Of a stretch of 64,000 bases of DNA, positions 47,165 through 58,138 are shown in pieces. Positions within the stretch are counted from its first letter, which is position 1. Each line of letters begins with the position of its first letter. Source of the DNA: Membranipora membranacea (Eukaryota > Bryozoa > Gymnolaemata > Cheilostomatida > Membraniporidae); the NCBI GenBank assembly GCA_914767715.1, contig OU612066.1:24712283-24776282 (forward strand). The letters are read 5' to 3'. Below the pieces are notes generated by a model. It ran no database searches. It worked only from the letters and a program-made list of their open reading frames with translations, and had not been told where the DNA came from. A program made the translations under genes and the position numbers.

Positions 47165-48174
47165 TCATCCTAAAGGCTTGGAATTTTTTGATCCCCCAAG
47201 CTTGCAATAATATGCAAGGAGCACTAGAGCATCCTGATACCATCTTCGTTTCAAACTATCGAAATCTTTGCATCCCATAAGGCTAAGCAACTGTTTCAGT
47301 TTATCATTACGAAAATAGTCTTCCGGGCAGAGCAAGCAGGCACAACTTCTGTCATCCTCTGCTAGATAAGAAAATATTTGTATCCCATCATGGCTGAACT
47401 CAGTCTGACAAGTGTCCCTGCAGTCATAATAGTCTATTGTAGTTTTAGTTGGTGCCAGCCAAAACATGTCTAAAATGAAATGAGAGGTTATTTAACATTT
47501 TGATTAAATACCTTACGTCACCAGCACAATGCTTACAATTTAATAAGCTATTACAAACAGCCATTTCGAATGTTTAGATTCATTGAGCAACATATGACAT
47601 AATGATGAATTCTGATTCCTGTAAACGATATTGCTATCAGAAGCTTACACTTGCTACTGAGTGTGGGGAATTATAAATATTGGGAGGAGCTCAAATTGCA
47701 AAATGCTGCGATTCACAAATTGCCTCCCTCTATATTATTATGGACAATTCGAATTAGGCGTTGATTATTTGATCCCTCTTAGTTTTTTTTGGGGGGGGGG
47801 GCAGTGGAGCAACATCTATCCAAGTAAACTGGATCAAACTTAATCTAATGATAAGGCTACTTTGATCTATAGGTTACTCAATCTGCAACACATCTCTCAT
47901 GGCCAGAATCAGTGATAAAAATGTTGTATTAAAACGAGATGTCTCACCAAATTCATCAAAATAATGTACATATTAGCACAACAACAATCTCCCTATGACT
48001 GGCTCTCACTGAAAACATGCAGCCTGAATGCAATTTAATTGAAAACTCACCTGGTTTTTTAGGGTAAGGCTGTTTACATATCCGTATATTATCGCCGTCA
48101 TACTCATAGCTAGTAGCATGAAGATATGGAGCAATGAAGAGAGTTATCGCAAAACAAAGCCAAGCCCCTCTCAT
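47165..48174 (-). CDS. Nested small secreted Cys-rich protein, copy 3
   Basis: Exons 48174-48051 and 47469-47165 on the minus strand, opposite receptor unit 3. Leader MRGAWLCFAITLFIAPYLHA; mature part begins about TSYEYDGDNIRICKQPY. The second exon begins DMFWLAPTKTTIDYYDC, keeps the eight-cysteine framework (SCACLLCPEDYF), adds a leader cysteine, and ends KPLG then TGA. More diverged than copies 1 and 2 yet fully open with conserved splice sites. TATA-like TATATAAAC at 48268-48261 is 94 bp before the ATG. Confidence 0.75.
48051..48174 (-). CDS. Nested gene copy 3, exon 1
   Basis: 124 bp from ATG to CCAG|GTGAGT; signal peptide and basic proline stretch KQPYPKKPG. Confidence 0.75.
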
Positions 48175-48260
48175 TCCTAAACCTGACACTAACGGAAAAA
48201 AAGCTTCTTGTCAATGAATGACCTCAACGGGTTCTGATTTGCAGTGCCTCTTTTCATGAG

Positions 48261-48268
48261 TTTATATA
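48261..48268 (-). promoter_or_regulatory. TATA-like box, nested copy 3
   Basis: Minus strand TATATAAA, 94 bp before the ATG. Confidence 0.5.
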
Positions 48269-48326
48269 ACCAATATAGCTGGAGGTCTAATCCTAGATTG
48301 TCACTAGTATTACATTGATCCTTGTT

Positions 48327-48370
48327 GGTTGTGGTTTTGTTAAGATGATTACGCATTTGTGGTTACAGAG
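48327..48370 (-). promoter_or_regulatory. Conserved twin-ACCACA block, nested copy 3
   Basis: On the minus strand AACCACAAATGCGTAATC and ACAAAACCACAACC in the same order and spacing as copies 1 and 2. Confidence 0.4.
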
Positions 48371-48626
48371 TCAAGTATCTAAATTTTTGTCAGAGACACT
48401 TGGCTCCAGTATTCCTGAGGAATATATGCCTGGGGAATATATGCCTGGAGTAATTAGAAAGTTTAGAAATAAAAATTGCCATGGGGCGCTTTCTTTGCTA
48501 CAATTAGTCAAAATAATTTCACACAAATCAGGGTGTTGTAGCAGGATGGCATTGAAGGCGGAACTCTGTATCCTCTCAAGATGGTTGTTGTTTCTGTTAT
48601 ACTTACTGATGTGTCATTGAATGTAG

Positions 48627-49318
48627 ATGGCAATGAATGCGGTGAAAGTGCTGATGTGAAAGAAGGACGCATCGATTCTGTGTCAGATTATGATGTGATC
48701 GAGCGAACTGATCCATATCTGGACTACTGTGAGATAAACGAGTACGACACGATGAGCAATGTGAATCCAAGCCTCTCTCAGTATGATTCCAAAGAAACTG
48801 CCAGGAGTATATCATATGATCCCGAGTCTGAACACAGATCAACCAATACCCTACCACATGCTTCATCCGATTTGTTGGGATCGATTTCTCGGGAAATAAG
48901 TAAGAGAGGCATAGATTTGCATAAAAAACAGGATTACAATTTCCCAAGTATGAAAAGACTTAATTATGTTCAAAATAGAAAGGTACCCAACACACCTCCA
49001 ATGCCTTGCAGGGGGCCTCAGGGATTGCGAGTATTTTCAGAAAGACAGTTACAGACAACTGAAGCTGAGGTGCACAGGACCAATTCTGTAGAGCGATGTG
49101 AAACGTTACATACGGTACCGCAACCTGTTTCGGTAATAATTCCTAAAACGTCTCACAGTAACGCATCACTTCCAAAAAGTTCAGATAACTCCGCCCCAAA
49201 ACTAGCTCATCCACCATTGGGTGCAAGCTGTGATTCGGAGGACGCTCTCAGTGTTTATCGAGTTTATACACTTGATAATGATGCTTTTGTAGAATTTTTT
49301 TATCGTGATAATGATTAA
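48627..49318 (+). CDS. Unit 3 exon 8: cytoplasmic tail, fully open
   Basis: About 230 residues to TAA 49316-49318. Motifs in order: SDYDVI, LDYCEI (8 residues between YDVI and YCEI, ITAM-type), EYDTM (YxxM), SLSQYDSKE, TPPMPCR (PxxPxR), DALSVYRVYTLD, and the end FFYRDND. This is the best reference for the family's tail. Confidence 0.85.
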
Positions 49319-50050
49319 GATGAAAATCGGGATACAGAGATATCTTATACTTTTTCTATTGCGCGTGTGTATTTGATTGATTGTTCCAAGTATTTGTAAT
49401 AGCCATTATAGTATACATTTACTATTTTTCTGGCTCCAATGGTTGTAATATCAAGCAGCTAGGAAGGTGGTATAATAATGATTGATGTCTTTATTTATCC
49501 AGCACTGTACTCTACTGTAAGCTGTGATCTTGAGGAAGCCCTCAGTGTTTATCAGGTTATGCATTTTTTGTTTAAGTGATTGATTATAATAATTAAGCTG
49601 AGGACAATGCTAATCTCTTACCCTTTGTACTGATGAGCCTTCATCTGATTGGTTGTTCAATGATATCATTACGTAGATGGAGAGAAATGCGCATTTCCTG
49701 CTCCCACAAAATAAGAGGCTTAGAGTAATCATCCAGGCTTTTACCTCAATCAAGGATTTTTACTCCAATCACCTTTATTCACTGAAATTTGAGCAGATGG
49801 CAACTTAAGTTTTTGTTACATTGACGTCATAATTGGTTTCACTGTCAAGTGTTTATGGTTGGTGTTATGGTGGTAACCTAAAGTTTAAATAAGGATACTA
49901 ATCTCTTTGTCTCTTACAGTTGGAAATGACATAATACTGTCATAAATGACCTAATGTATTGCCTACCAGATTAATTAAAACCAGTATACTCAATGAACGA
50001 TTCTGACCATCATTTTTTTGACATCTCACTCTATATTCACTGAAGCACTC
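49319..50050 (+). other. Conserved 3' flank of receptor unit 3
   Basis: Reverse complement-equivalent of 1860-2729 and 32880-33659. Non-coding; presumed 3' UTR and flank. Confidence 0.6.
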
Positions 50051-50309
50051 ATATTTTATATCATGCATCGATGATAATAATAATTGAAGCCATATTATAA
50101 ACTTGATTTAAAGGTGTCTGCAAATTACAATTTCTTATATAAAACACTTGACCACTTGAAAAACATGTCAAGTGCTTGACATGTAAAGCCCAAATCCATT
50201 GTGGACTGGCCAGTCTCCGCCTCTAATTATTCTGATCAGCCAATGGTCTTGGCTGTCACTACACATGATTAATCCCTGTGCACTCCCTCATTTGCCAGCC
50301 AGTTTAACC

Positions 50310-50587
50310 CTCCTGATAAAACCACCACTTAGATAGGATTAATAATAGATTTATGAGTGTCTTCGATTGAACAGCTGGTGATACAAGAAAACATAATAAA
50401 ATACAAGGAGATATGGTACCTTCCTCTCAACAGTTACATGGTGTGTTGACAAAAAATGAGAAGGGCTAAACCATATTCTGTGGTAATAGTTGCCTCATTC
50501 CTTTGTCTTTTACCAAAAAAAATTGAGAGATCCGACAACTTGATTAAAACCTTATCTAAAGTCCTGCATGACTACTTGGCCTTCTCA
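50310..50587. repeat. Dispersed repeat shared with 1350-1630
   Basis: Same sequence block lying directly before the Ngaro-like element, which appears to have inserted at its right edge. Confidence 0.55.
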
Positions 50588-51589
50588 AAATAAAGTTTTT
50601 GGTACAAAAAAGATTTTTTTCTGCCCTGATAACACCTCCCTTGTCTTGGCAATCAGTCCCAAGACAAGACAAATAATCCTAGGTCAACTGAATAAAAAGT
50701 TGCCCTCCCTCAACCAACTAAGGACAACTTATTGGTAAGGAAAACTTAGAACTACTGTTCTCAGCCAATGAGAGGCTTTCTTAGAACTATTGTTCTCAGC
50801 CAATGATAGGCTTTCTTAGAACTGCTGTTCACAGCTACTCACATATTCTTTCTTTCAATCTACATCCGGTCACCACGCCGGTCTTGAAAGAAAACAACTC
50901 TGTCAATTTATTTAATCTAGAGTCAACTCTGTCAACTCACCATGCCAGCTACACACTCAAAACTAGCCGCAGCTACTAACCAGGTATTTAATGCATAATG
51001 AGAACATATACTGGAACTTGAAGAAAGTATTCTCATTGATTTGATAGTGAAGACTGACTAGAAAAACTTTCAAATTCAACTCAGATTGAATCTATTCATC
51101 ATTATGATAATAATGTAGGCAGTGAACTAGCTCATTGATGATCATTCAACCAAGAGTGATTCAACCAAGGAGTACCCTGTTACTCTTTGATGCAACACCA
51201 TTATATCCAAGGGATTCCATTATAAGATTTTTGGTCCTGAGATGACTTGACTGGTCAGAGTTATGTTACCAATTGATGGAGAGTGGAGTCACCTCCCAGG
51301 TAACGTAGTTACTACATATTGGTGGTTATTCCCCTTGTAGTCAAATTCATATTGAATTCACACGAAAAGTCCACACTTACGCCTGTCTCTAAAAATGTTA
51401 CTAATGTATTTCTAAGACACCTTTTCAAAAAAAAAAAAAAAAAATTTAAATTTAAATAAATTAAAAAAAAATGGAGAATAGAAAAATGACTTAAATAAGA
51501 TAAATAAAAGACTCCTTGCACAACATACGCTGGGAGCAGCCAAACTATTACAGTTAAAGAAAAAATTGGTAAGTTCTACCAGGGAGTAA

Positions 51590-51690
51590 TGCTGTTGCTG
51601 GCTTGCTGTTGCTGGCTTGCTGTTGCTGGCTTGCTGTTGCTGGCTTGCTGTTGCTGGCTTGCTGTTGTTTGCTTGCTGGGGCTCGCTATT
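51590..51690. repeat. 14-bp tandem repeat
   Basis: About six units of TTGCTGTTGCTGGC, degenerating rightwards. It creates a Gln/Ala/Ser-rich frame on the minus strand that is not evidence of a gene. Confidence 0.85.
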
Positions 51691-51819
51691 GCTTGCTATT
51701 ACTGTTTTCCTTGTTCCCATTATACTTTCATACTAACAAATTGGGCTCCGCTTTGTACATAGTACAAGTGAATACATGCCTCCAGATTATGTAGACAAAG
51801 TAGTCAACAATCTGACCTA

Positions 51820-52527
51820 TTGCAAGTGAGTCTACCATCAAGACTACTAGGTAAACTTTGCCATCTTTCCCAGATTGTAGTAGCAGGCCGTGCATACCTC
51901 AGTAGTGTGTATGGCAGTCTAAAGGGTATCATGTCATCTGATCAAAATCACATGCGGCATATATCTTGTGAGACCAGATCTGATTTGGTTGTATGGAGAG
52001 ATTTTCTGTCTTATTTAGCACCCGGTAAACAGTTCCAATATCTTGTGGCAGGGGCTGTAGACTTCACTCTGGTCACTGATGCTTCAGGATCAATAGGATA
52101 TGGAGGTTTTTGGGGAAACACCTGGTTCCATGGGATGTGGCCAGATGAACTTTGGACAAACTTAAACATCACAGTTCTAGAGCTGTTCCCCATATTCGTA
52201 GCAGTGCACATGTGGCAGAAAAAATTTGCAAATTCAGTGGTTGAGGTCAGGACAGATAATGGGGCCCTAGTCTCTATTCTAGAACATCTGTATTGTAAAG
52301 ATGCTGTTGTGAGAAAGCTACTACGCCCCTTGGCGCTCCTATGCATGCAACAAAATATTCTCCTAGTGCCCAGACATATCCCAGGATTAGAGAACATTGC
52401 TGCAGATTTGTTGTCCAGAAATAAAATCAGAGAATTTAAACTCCGTTTCCCCACCATGGCTGCCTGTCCAACTAGCTTACCGGTACACTTGTGTCCGAGT
52501 AGGGTAAAAGATAAATACTGGTCGTAA
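51820..52527 (+). CDS. Ngaro-like RT C-terminal part and RNase H
   Basis: About 235 codons. The first ~85 residues (LPSRLLGKLCHLSQIVVAGR...) match the thumb/connection region typical of DIRS/Ngaro polymerases. RNase H follows: LVTDAS (first Asp), VLELFPI (Glu), VRTDNGALV (Asp), and ENIAADLLSR near the end (final Asp). The palm motif (YxDD) is not present, so the 5' part of pol is missing. The frame has no ATG here and is open further upstream, consistent with a truncated polyprotein. Confidence 0.8.
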   Translation: MQVSLPSRLLGKLCHLSQIVVAGRAYLSSVYGSLKGIMSSDQNHMRHISCETRSDLVVWRDFLSYLAPGKQFQYLVAGAVDFTLVTDASGSIGYGGFWGNTWFHGMWPDELWTNLNITVLELFPIFVAVHMWQKKFANSVVEVRTDNGALVSILEHLYCKDAVVRKLLRPLALLCMQQNILLVPRHIPGLENIAADLLSRNKIREFKLRFPTMAACPTSLPVHLCPSRVKDKYWS

Positions 52528-52758
52528 GGTGACAAATAATAATATCTATTTTTCTTTTCTAATCATAAGTACAAAAGTGACCTTTGAGCCTCAGGACGTG
52601 AAGCGCGGGGGTGAGAAGGTCAAAGCAAACACATGACATTAATTATTATTGTGCAATGTTTATTTTAGAAATATAAGTACGTACTCATACATAAAAGATT
52701 ACCTGCACTATTTATTTCAGGTCTGAGAGCTAAGGCGAGGGGCTACTTAGACAAGTCT

Positions 52759-53571
52759 TTGTCCGAGGGCTCCAAGAAGTCTTACGATCGATTTTACAAC
52801 CAATACAAAATGTTCTGCTCTGAGCACAAGCTCAAAAAATTCTCTACTTCGTCAATGGAGTTGTGGGTCACAAACCTGGCACAAGAAGGAAAGAAACACA
52901 GTGCAATCCTGTCACATGTGTCAGCAGTAAAATTCTTTTGCGTAAAAAAGAACAGTGAGGTTACCTTTGCTACTCATAAACTAAAGTTAATATTGAGGGG
53001 TATAAAAAACTCACAGGGTAGAACCCAAAAGAAAACACAGGCGATATCTCTTGACCAACTACACACTCTGATCACTAAGGTAGAGCAGGTCTTGGGAAGT
53101 ATAGATGGGAGGCGCTTTTCTGCCATGGTATCTTGTGCTTTTTATGGATTCTTACGCCCTAGCGAGTATTGTATATCTTCAGCAGGGCATCATATGTCTG
53201 TTGGTGATGTGTGTTTTAGCAAGGGTGCCATGGAAGTGCACATTAATTCTTTCAAGAATTCTGCAGAGTCTGCAAGCATTATGATTAAAGCAGTAGGGGG
53301 AAAGACATGCCCAGTTTGCCTCGTTAAGAGGTATTTAAAACACTTGAAACCCTCCAGCAGCAGCACTTTGTTTGAAGTCACAACAGCAGAGTTCAGAAAA
53401 GAGTTCAGTGAAGTCCTAAAGGATTCAAAAATAGAGGGCTGGGTCACTCCTCACTCACTGAGACGAGGTGGCGCTACCTGGGCTAGCATTCAGGGCTGGT
53501 CTGACTCAAGAATAAGATCTTTTGGCAGGTGGTCATCCGATGCCTTCAAGAAATATATCTTGATAAACTAA
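52759..53571 (+). CDS. Ngaro-like tyrosine recombinase
   Basis: About 270 residues beginning near SEGSKKSYDRFYNQYKMF. Recombinase active-site pattern is complete by eye: Arg in GFLRPSEY, HSLRRGG (H-x-x-R), and the nucleophile Tyr in RWSSDAFKKYI close to the C-terminus. N-terminal core-binding region is helical (AILSHVSAVKFF). The open frame extends a little upstream of 52759. Stop TAA at 53569-53571, 65 bp before repeat B1. Confidence 0.85.
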   Translation: MSEGSKKSYDRFYNQYKMFCSEHKLKKFSTSSMELWVTNLAQEGKKHSAILSHVSAVKFFCVKKNSEVTFATHKLKLILRGIKNSQGRTQKKTQAISLDQLHTLITKVEQVLGSIDGRRFSAMVSCAFYGFLRPSEYCISSAGHHMSVGDVCFSKGAMEVHINSFKNSAESASIMIKAVGGKTCPVCLVKRYLKHLKPSSSSTLFEVTTAEFRKEFSEVLKDSKIEGWVTPHSLRRGGATWASIQGWSDSRIRSFGRWSSDAFKKYILIN

Positions 53572-54584
53572 GGTGCAGTTTTGGCGAAACAATTGTTCTG
53601 AGCTTGCTAGGTATGCCTCGCTCAATACAATTGGTTTGGTGTTCATTTGTTCGTCAATTCTGCACCAGATTTAACAACTAATACTATGGCAAGTACCCTG
53701 TCTGCCAAACAACATTTACAGTGGCGTTGATCGTCACTTTCGGTTACAAATGCGTGAAGCGCACCATATTTTTTTCCCCTATAATATGTTACATTATAAG
53801 AAAGAAAAAATAAAGTTTTTGGTACAAAAAAGATTTTTTTCTGCCCTGATAACACCTCCCTTGTCTTGGCAATCAGTCCCAAGACAAGACAAATAATCCT
53901 AGGTCAACTGAATAAAAAGTTGCCCTCCCTCAACCAACTAAGGACAACTTATTGGTAAGGAAAACTTAGAACTACTGTTCTCAGCCAATGAGAGGCTTTC
54001 TTAGAACTATTGTTCTCAGCCAATGATAGGCTTTCTTAGAACTGCTGTTCACAGCTACTCACATATTCTTTCTTTCAATCTACATCCGGTCACCACGCCG
54101 GTCTTGAAAGAAAACAACTCTGTCAATTTCCCTCCCACCTCCCTATCACTAACTTATGTCGTCCATTGTGGAAATGCTAACAATTTCCTGGTGATGGTGT
54201 TCATTTGTTCGTCAATTCTGCACCAGATTTAACAACTAATACTATGGCAAGTACCCTGTCTGCCAAACAACATTTACAGTGGCGTTGATCGTCACTTTCG
54301 GTTACAAATGCGTGAAGCGCACCATATTTTTTTCCCCTATAATATGTTACATTATAAGAAAGAAAAAAGTAATAATAATAAACCTAAACAGGACACTATA
54401 TATAGCACTTAATTGTGGGTGGTGTTACAATGCTGGATTGTGGTAGCAATAAGCTACCATTGATTTACCTGTCAGAACCTGTCAGAGATTTTACGCCTTA
54501 ACCAAAGAAACTAAAATACATGTCTAATAAACTTGTAAATTACAGATAAAAGCACCACATCAATCATGGAAAGCTGACACATAC

Positions 54585-54643
54585 CTTGATTTGGGGTTCT
54601 CGTTTCTATGTTTGTTTGGTTTGCAGACACCTCAGCTCTAATC
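54585..54643 (-). CDS. Unit 4 exon 7: juxtamembrane
   Basis: 59 bp, RIRAEVSANQTNIETRTPNQ, intact splice sites though no tail exon remains. Confidence 0.65.
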
Positions 54644-54776
54644 CTAGATAACAAAAATCAAAGGGTAATTGTATGCATTATTTGGATCAGCTTGCAACTT
54701 GCATAGTTAGAGCAGCTCCGTCGCGAAGATGGTTTATTTGCTCATCAGACTTTTTTAACCTCTCCTTATACATAGG

Positions 54777-54780
<4 letters not shown>

Positions 54781-54808
<28 letters not shown>
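54781..54808. repeat. (AT)n microsatellite
   Basis: Uninterrupted AT dinucleotide run. Confidence 0.9.
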
Positions 54809-54811
<3 letters not shown>

Positions 54812-55393
54812 AGGCAACTTTATATATATATATCACTTTAAGTTATTGAGAGCTTGCTCTGTGACGCTAAACGATTTAATTACCCTAGATGAGTAAATTA
54901 TTCGCAGAAGAAAAAGTTAATAATTTAACAAATGATTGAACCTTTCATTGTTCAACATCAAAGCCTAGCTAATATTTACTCATCCGTTTTTAAGTTCCAG
55001 AGGACATTATGTCACCCCGAAACTAACTAAACTAAACTCTAGCTAACCTTTATTCCTCTAGAGTGTGGGAGACTCCATAATTTGATAATTAAAATGATTC
55101 CTTATACCAGAGTGCTGGGTAACCAAGTTAAAAGTTGTAAGATTTAGACCAATATCAGTCGATGCGCAGACATACCTTCACAAAGTCATCTTAAACTTAC
55201 ACCTTCGTTATAACAGACAGTTGATTGCCTTTTTGTATAAGGAAGTGGCCAAATTACACTGTAATATTAACACAATGCTAAGGACATTGTTGTCAAAATA
55301 ATGTTTCATTGTTTCTAGATTAAATTTAGTTCCTACTTTTTGCCCACACAGAACGATCAATGCAAAAACACGCTACAGAAACAATTCACATAC

Positions 55394-55601
55394 CTCACTA
55401 TAGTGCAGTACCAAATCAGTAACATTGCAATGACTGTAAATAAGCCCAGAGTTGGTGCAATGATGGATATTATAGAAGCAGCAGATGTTATTGTTGAGTC
55501 GTTAGGAACTGTTTTCTCAGTCTTGGTTTGTCTAGTTCCACTGGTTAGTTGCTCTAGACTTCGAGGCTCCTGATCTCCACCATCTATGTGGTCAGTTGTC
55601 C
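55394..55601 (-). CDS. Unit 4 exon 6: stalk and transmembrane helix
   Basis: 208 bp; longer stalk (EKTVPNDSTITS), then IISIIAPTLGLFTVIAMLLI, WYCTIVR. Confidence 0.8.
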
Positions 55602-55830
55602 CTGTAAGCAAGTCATATTATTGATGATGGCTTTGCACTGTGGGAATTGTAAGATGTGTAGGTAAAAAGAGCTTCATAAAAGAAATACAGAAATAGTTGT
55701 AAGATTGGAGTCTAGGAAAATGCACTGATTCTATACAATCAGTCAAAAACATTTTGGTTTTCAGTTTAACTTGTAGTTATAATAAGACGGTAAAGGGAAA
55801 CACACACACTGTACAAATAAAAGTCAGAAC

Positions 55831-56046
55831 CTGTGTCTGGGGAAGATTCTGTTGTGTGTGTGTGAACACTCACATTTTGAACAATACATTCCAGCGGTGG
55901 GTCCCATTGCCGATCGTTGCAGCTGAATGTGTGAGCTTTGTGTCGAAGCTCAAACCCATGCAGACAAGAGGCTCTGTAGTTCTGATCAGTTTCCCAGTCT
56001 AACCCTCCCATGTTTAGATTTGTAACATTTGTATTACAAGACCGCA
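55831..56046 (-). CDS. Unit 4 exon 5: SCR/Sushi module
   Basis: 216 bp, open. VRSC, RASC, TFSC, PLEC, with RQWDPPLEC; NMGGLDWETDQNYRASC groups it with unit 5 rather than units 1-3. Confidence 0.85.
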
Positions 56047-56101
56047 CTAAAAATTGATCAATCATGATTACATTCATTTGCGTATGTTAGAGTAAGAATA
56101 T

Positions 56102-56138
56102 TATCACAGAGTAGGGATATCTCCTTACTCTGTGATAT
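56102..56138. repeat. Short palindrome in unit 4 intron 4
   Basis: TATCACAGAGTAGGGAT followed by its near complement; same ends as the element at 43556-44282. Confidence 0.6.
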
Positions 56139-56445
56139 GATGATGGTATAATATAAAAGGAACATAGAATGATGAATCATTTTGCGTAAAATCTTGCACA
56201 TTATCAAAACCATGACGGTCTGATGGTAGATGGAATATACTTTGCTAATGATATGATATGACATATGATGCAACTGACTTCCAGTAATATGGTTGCTTCA
56301 CAGATGCACACTATTGGATCTTTTCAAAAGCTCAATGCTCAGATGTTACATGACACTAAAATCCTAGGGGTGCAGCATCCAGGCTATCAAATTCATTTTA
56401 CGTCCATTGGACACCTCAGATATAATAAGTACATAAAATACATAC

Positions 56446-56793
56446 CTAAATACCTGATGTTGATCAATTCATCTTTCATATCATATCCCTCTTCTGGTTG
56501 ATATTGCAATGTGATGCTTGAAGGGCCAAAAACCTTCACATCCCGATTGATGTCAGAATGGTGTGATAAATCATAAAAAAAATCTGAGTTGAATTTTTTG
56601 AGTTTTTGAACTTTTGCTTGTGCCGCATCAATCCGATATATGTATATAGTCACAGTTCCTGCTACTGGCAAATTAATAAGTCCCGCTTGCATAACTTTGT
56701 TTGATTTGATCTTGCGATATTTTCCTGTTATGTATCCATCTGGGTAGCGACTGGCATCAGAGTCTGACATTACAAACAGAAACACAGGAAATA
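56446..56793 (-). CDS. Unit 4 exon 4: CUB-like domain
   Basis: 348 bp, open; RYPDGYITGKYRKIKS, ends INIRYLG-type. Ten codons shorter than the other copies. Confidence 0.75.
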
Positions 56794-57026
56794 CTGCAAG
56801 AAATGACAGTGAAAACATGCATTAGAATTCAATATGGTAAATTTTCACAGCAGACAATTTACGTGATGAAAGGTAAACTTGGTTAGTGAATGTAGGGCTA
56901 TTATGGGAAATGGATACTGCTAGGAAATCATCTAGCTGAATGGGCAAAATTGATACAATAGGATAGTTAGGCTTAACATCATAATCTTTATTTTTTGATC
57001 ATAACCAACCTGCAATAAACATTTAC

Positions 57027-57457
57027 CTGCAAATTTGATGATAATTTCAGCCTTGACTCGGTTTTAACCCACAGCAGTAAATCAATCTGGCCTCAGAAGT
57101 ATTCCCTCTGTTCCAGGCACGTTCCATTCTCTGGATTACTAACTATCGTTTTGTTCGACAGACATGGGCTGCTGTTAGTACTCCGATGATTAAAGACGAT
57201 AACACAGTTGTCACAGGAACCTTTAATCCGGATCTGACGAAGGTGTGGTTTGCTTTCGACTCCTGTAGTCTTTGCTCCGCAGTGTTTTATTTTGTCAGAG
57301 CCCTTGCCATCATTTCTGTCATCCCAACTGCAAACACCAGGTTTATCTAAATTAATTGTGTCCTCTGCAGTCAGTCCTCCTACCGGCAGACCTAAAACAT
57401 TGCAATATTTGTCTGAGCATTTGGTGGCAAAAATGTTATTAATAGGAATAGATTTTA
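57027..57457 (-). pseudogene. Unit 4 exon 3: Cys-rich ectodomain, nonsense plus frameshift
   Basis: 431 bp. KCSDKYCNVLGLPVGG and CSWDDR are intact, but TTCTGAGGC replaces TTCAGAGGA (stop after QREYF) and one base is missing near GGGTTAAAACC. Confidence 0.8.
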
Positions 57458-57680
57458 CTGTTGGTGAAAATGATATCATCACTGGACAGGTTGAATAAAG
57501 GGAATCAGAACAAGAACTGTTAGGTTTATCTTAGTTATATAGTTTAGGCAATGATGAGGTCATGCAAATAATAGTTCGATATTTGTTATTTAATTCCATA
57601 AAATTATTCTTTGTTGCATTTTTATAGTGTTTATCAGTGTGATCAAAATTATGACAAAATAAATCAGGATTATGACAAAC

Positions 57681-57748
57681 CTTGAGCAGACAATACTCCG
57701 TACAGAGCTATTATCGCTGTAAAACTTTTGGCAGTCCAAACAAACAAC
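57681..57748 (-). CDS. Unit 4 exon 2: signal peptide exon
   Basis: 68 bp, identical peptide to unit 1 (LFVWTAKSFTAIIALYGVLS AQ); the exon supplying AT of the start codon is lost. Confidence 0.6.
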
Positions 57749-58138
57749 CTGAAATTATGATCAATGGGCTCATATAAGGCTATATCATGATGAGTTTAAC
57801 TGCTTTTTGTCACATTGATGACTTTCCGTTGCGCACACAGCACGCTAATAAAACATGACGAAGGAGACAACTCCTCCCAAACCGCAAAGTAAATATTCAT
57901 AGCACAAAATATTGAACACAGACACAAAACCTGTTAACACTAACATCTACTACTTCTGTGCCCCATACCATTCTTGATCTGAAAAGAGTAGAGTAAGCCT
58001 CAAATGCAAAGCTACAATATTCCCCATTTATTCCAGAAGAAGATATAAGGCACCGAAACAAAGAGTATATTAGGCTATTATTACACCAAGTTACAAGACT
58101 TTTAGAGTTCCAGCAGCAACGATGAGGAGCAACCATAG

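Larger units (their letters stand above)
42870..49318 (+). pseudogene. Receptor unit 3: plus-strand copy lacking leader and first domain
   Basis: Exons 4-8 are present and open: 43011-43388 (CUB-like), 44303-44521 (SCR), 45875-46064 (membrane helix), 46586-46650, 48627-49318 (tail). A deletion of about 1.08 kb relative to unit 2 joins sequence equivalent to 39683 directly to 38603, removing exon 2 (signal peptide) and exon 3. Exon 1 cannot rebuild the split ATG on exon 4 (AT plus T). The first in-frame ATG is inside exon 4 (FTMSDTNGN), without a signal peptide, so surface expression is doubtful unless another first exon is used. It has the only fully open long tail in the window. Palindromic elements sit in introns 4 and 5 and a SINE in intron 6. 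Confidence 0.7.
50588..54368 (+). mobile_element. Ngaro-like (DIRS order) retrotransposon with split direct repeats
   Basis: Repeat A1 50588-50909 recurs as A2 53808-54129 (constant offset 3220). Repeat B1 53637-53810 recurs as B2 54195-54368 (offset 558). The order A1, ORFs, B1-A2-B2 is the split-direct-repeat layout known for Ngaro elements. It carries RNase H and tyrosine recombinase ORFs but no complete reverse transcriptase, so it is probably internally deleted and non-autonomous. The right end abuts receptor unit 4. Confidence 0.85.
54585..57748 (-). pseudogene. Receptor unit 4: tail-less copy
   Basis: Exons: 57748-57681 (leader), 57457-57027 (Cys-rich, broken), 56793-56446 (CUB-like), 56046-55831 (SCR), 55601-55394 (membrane helix), 54643-54585 (juxtamembrane). 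Exon 1 has been replaced by unrelated sequence at 57916-58320. No tail exon or nested gene follows: downstream lies the Ngaro-like element and then unit 3 in the opposite orientation. Exons 4-7 are open and more diverged than in units 1-3. Exon 4 has its own in-frame ATG with a hydrophobic run (56818), so a tail-less membrane protein is conceivable. Confidence 0.7.

Noticed and set aside
51412-51720. Gln/Ser/Ala-rich minus-strand ORF
   Set aside because: It is a translation of the 14-bp tandem repeat and has no other support.
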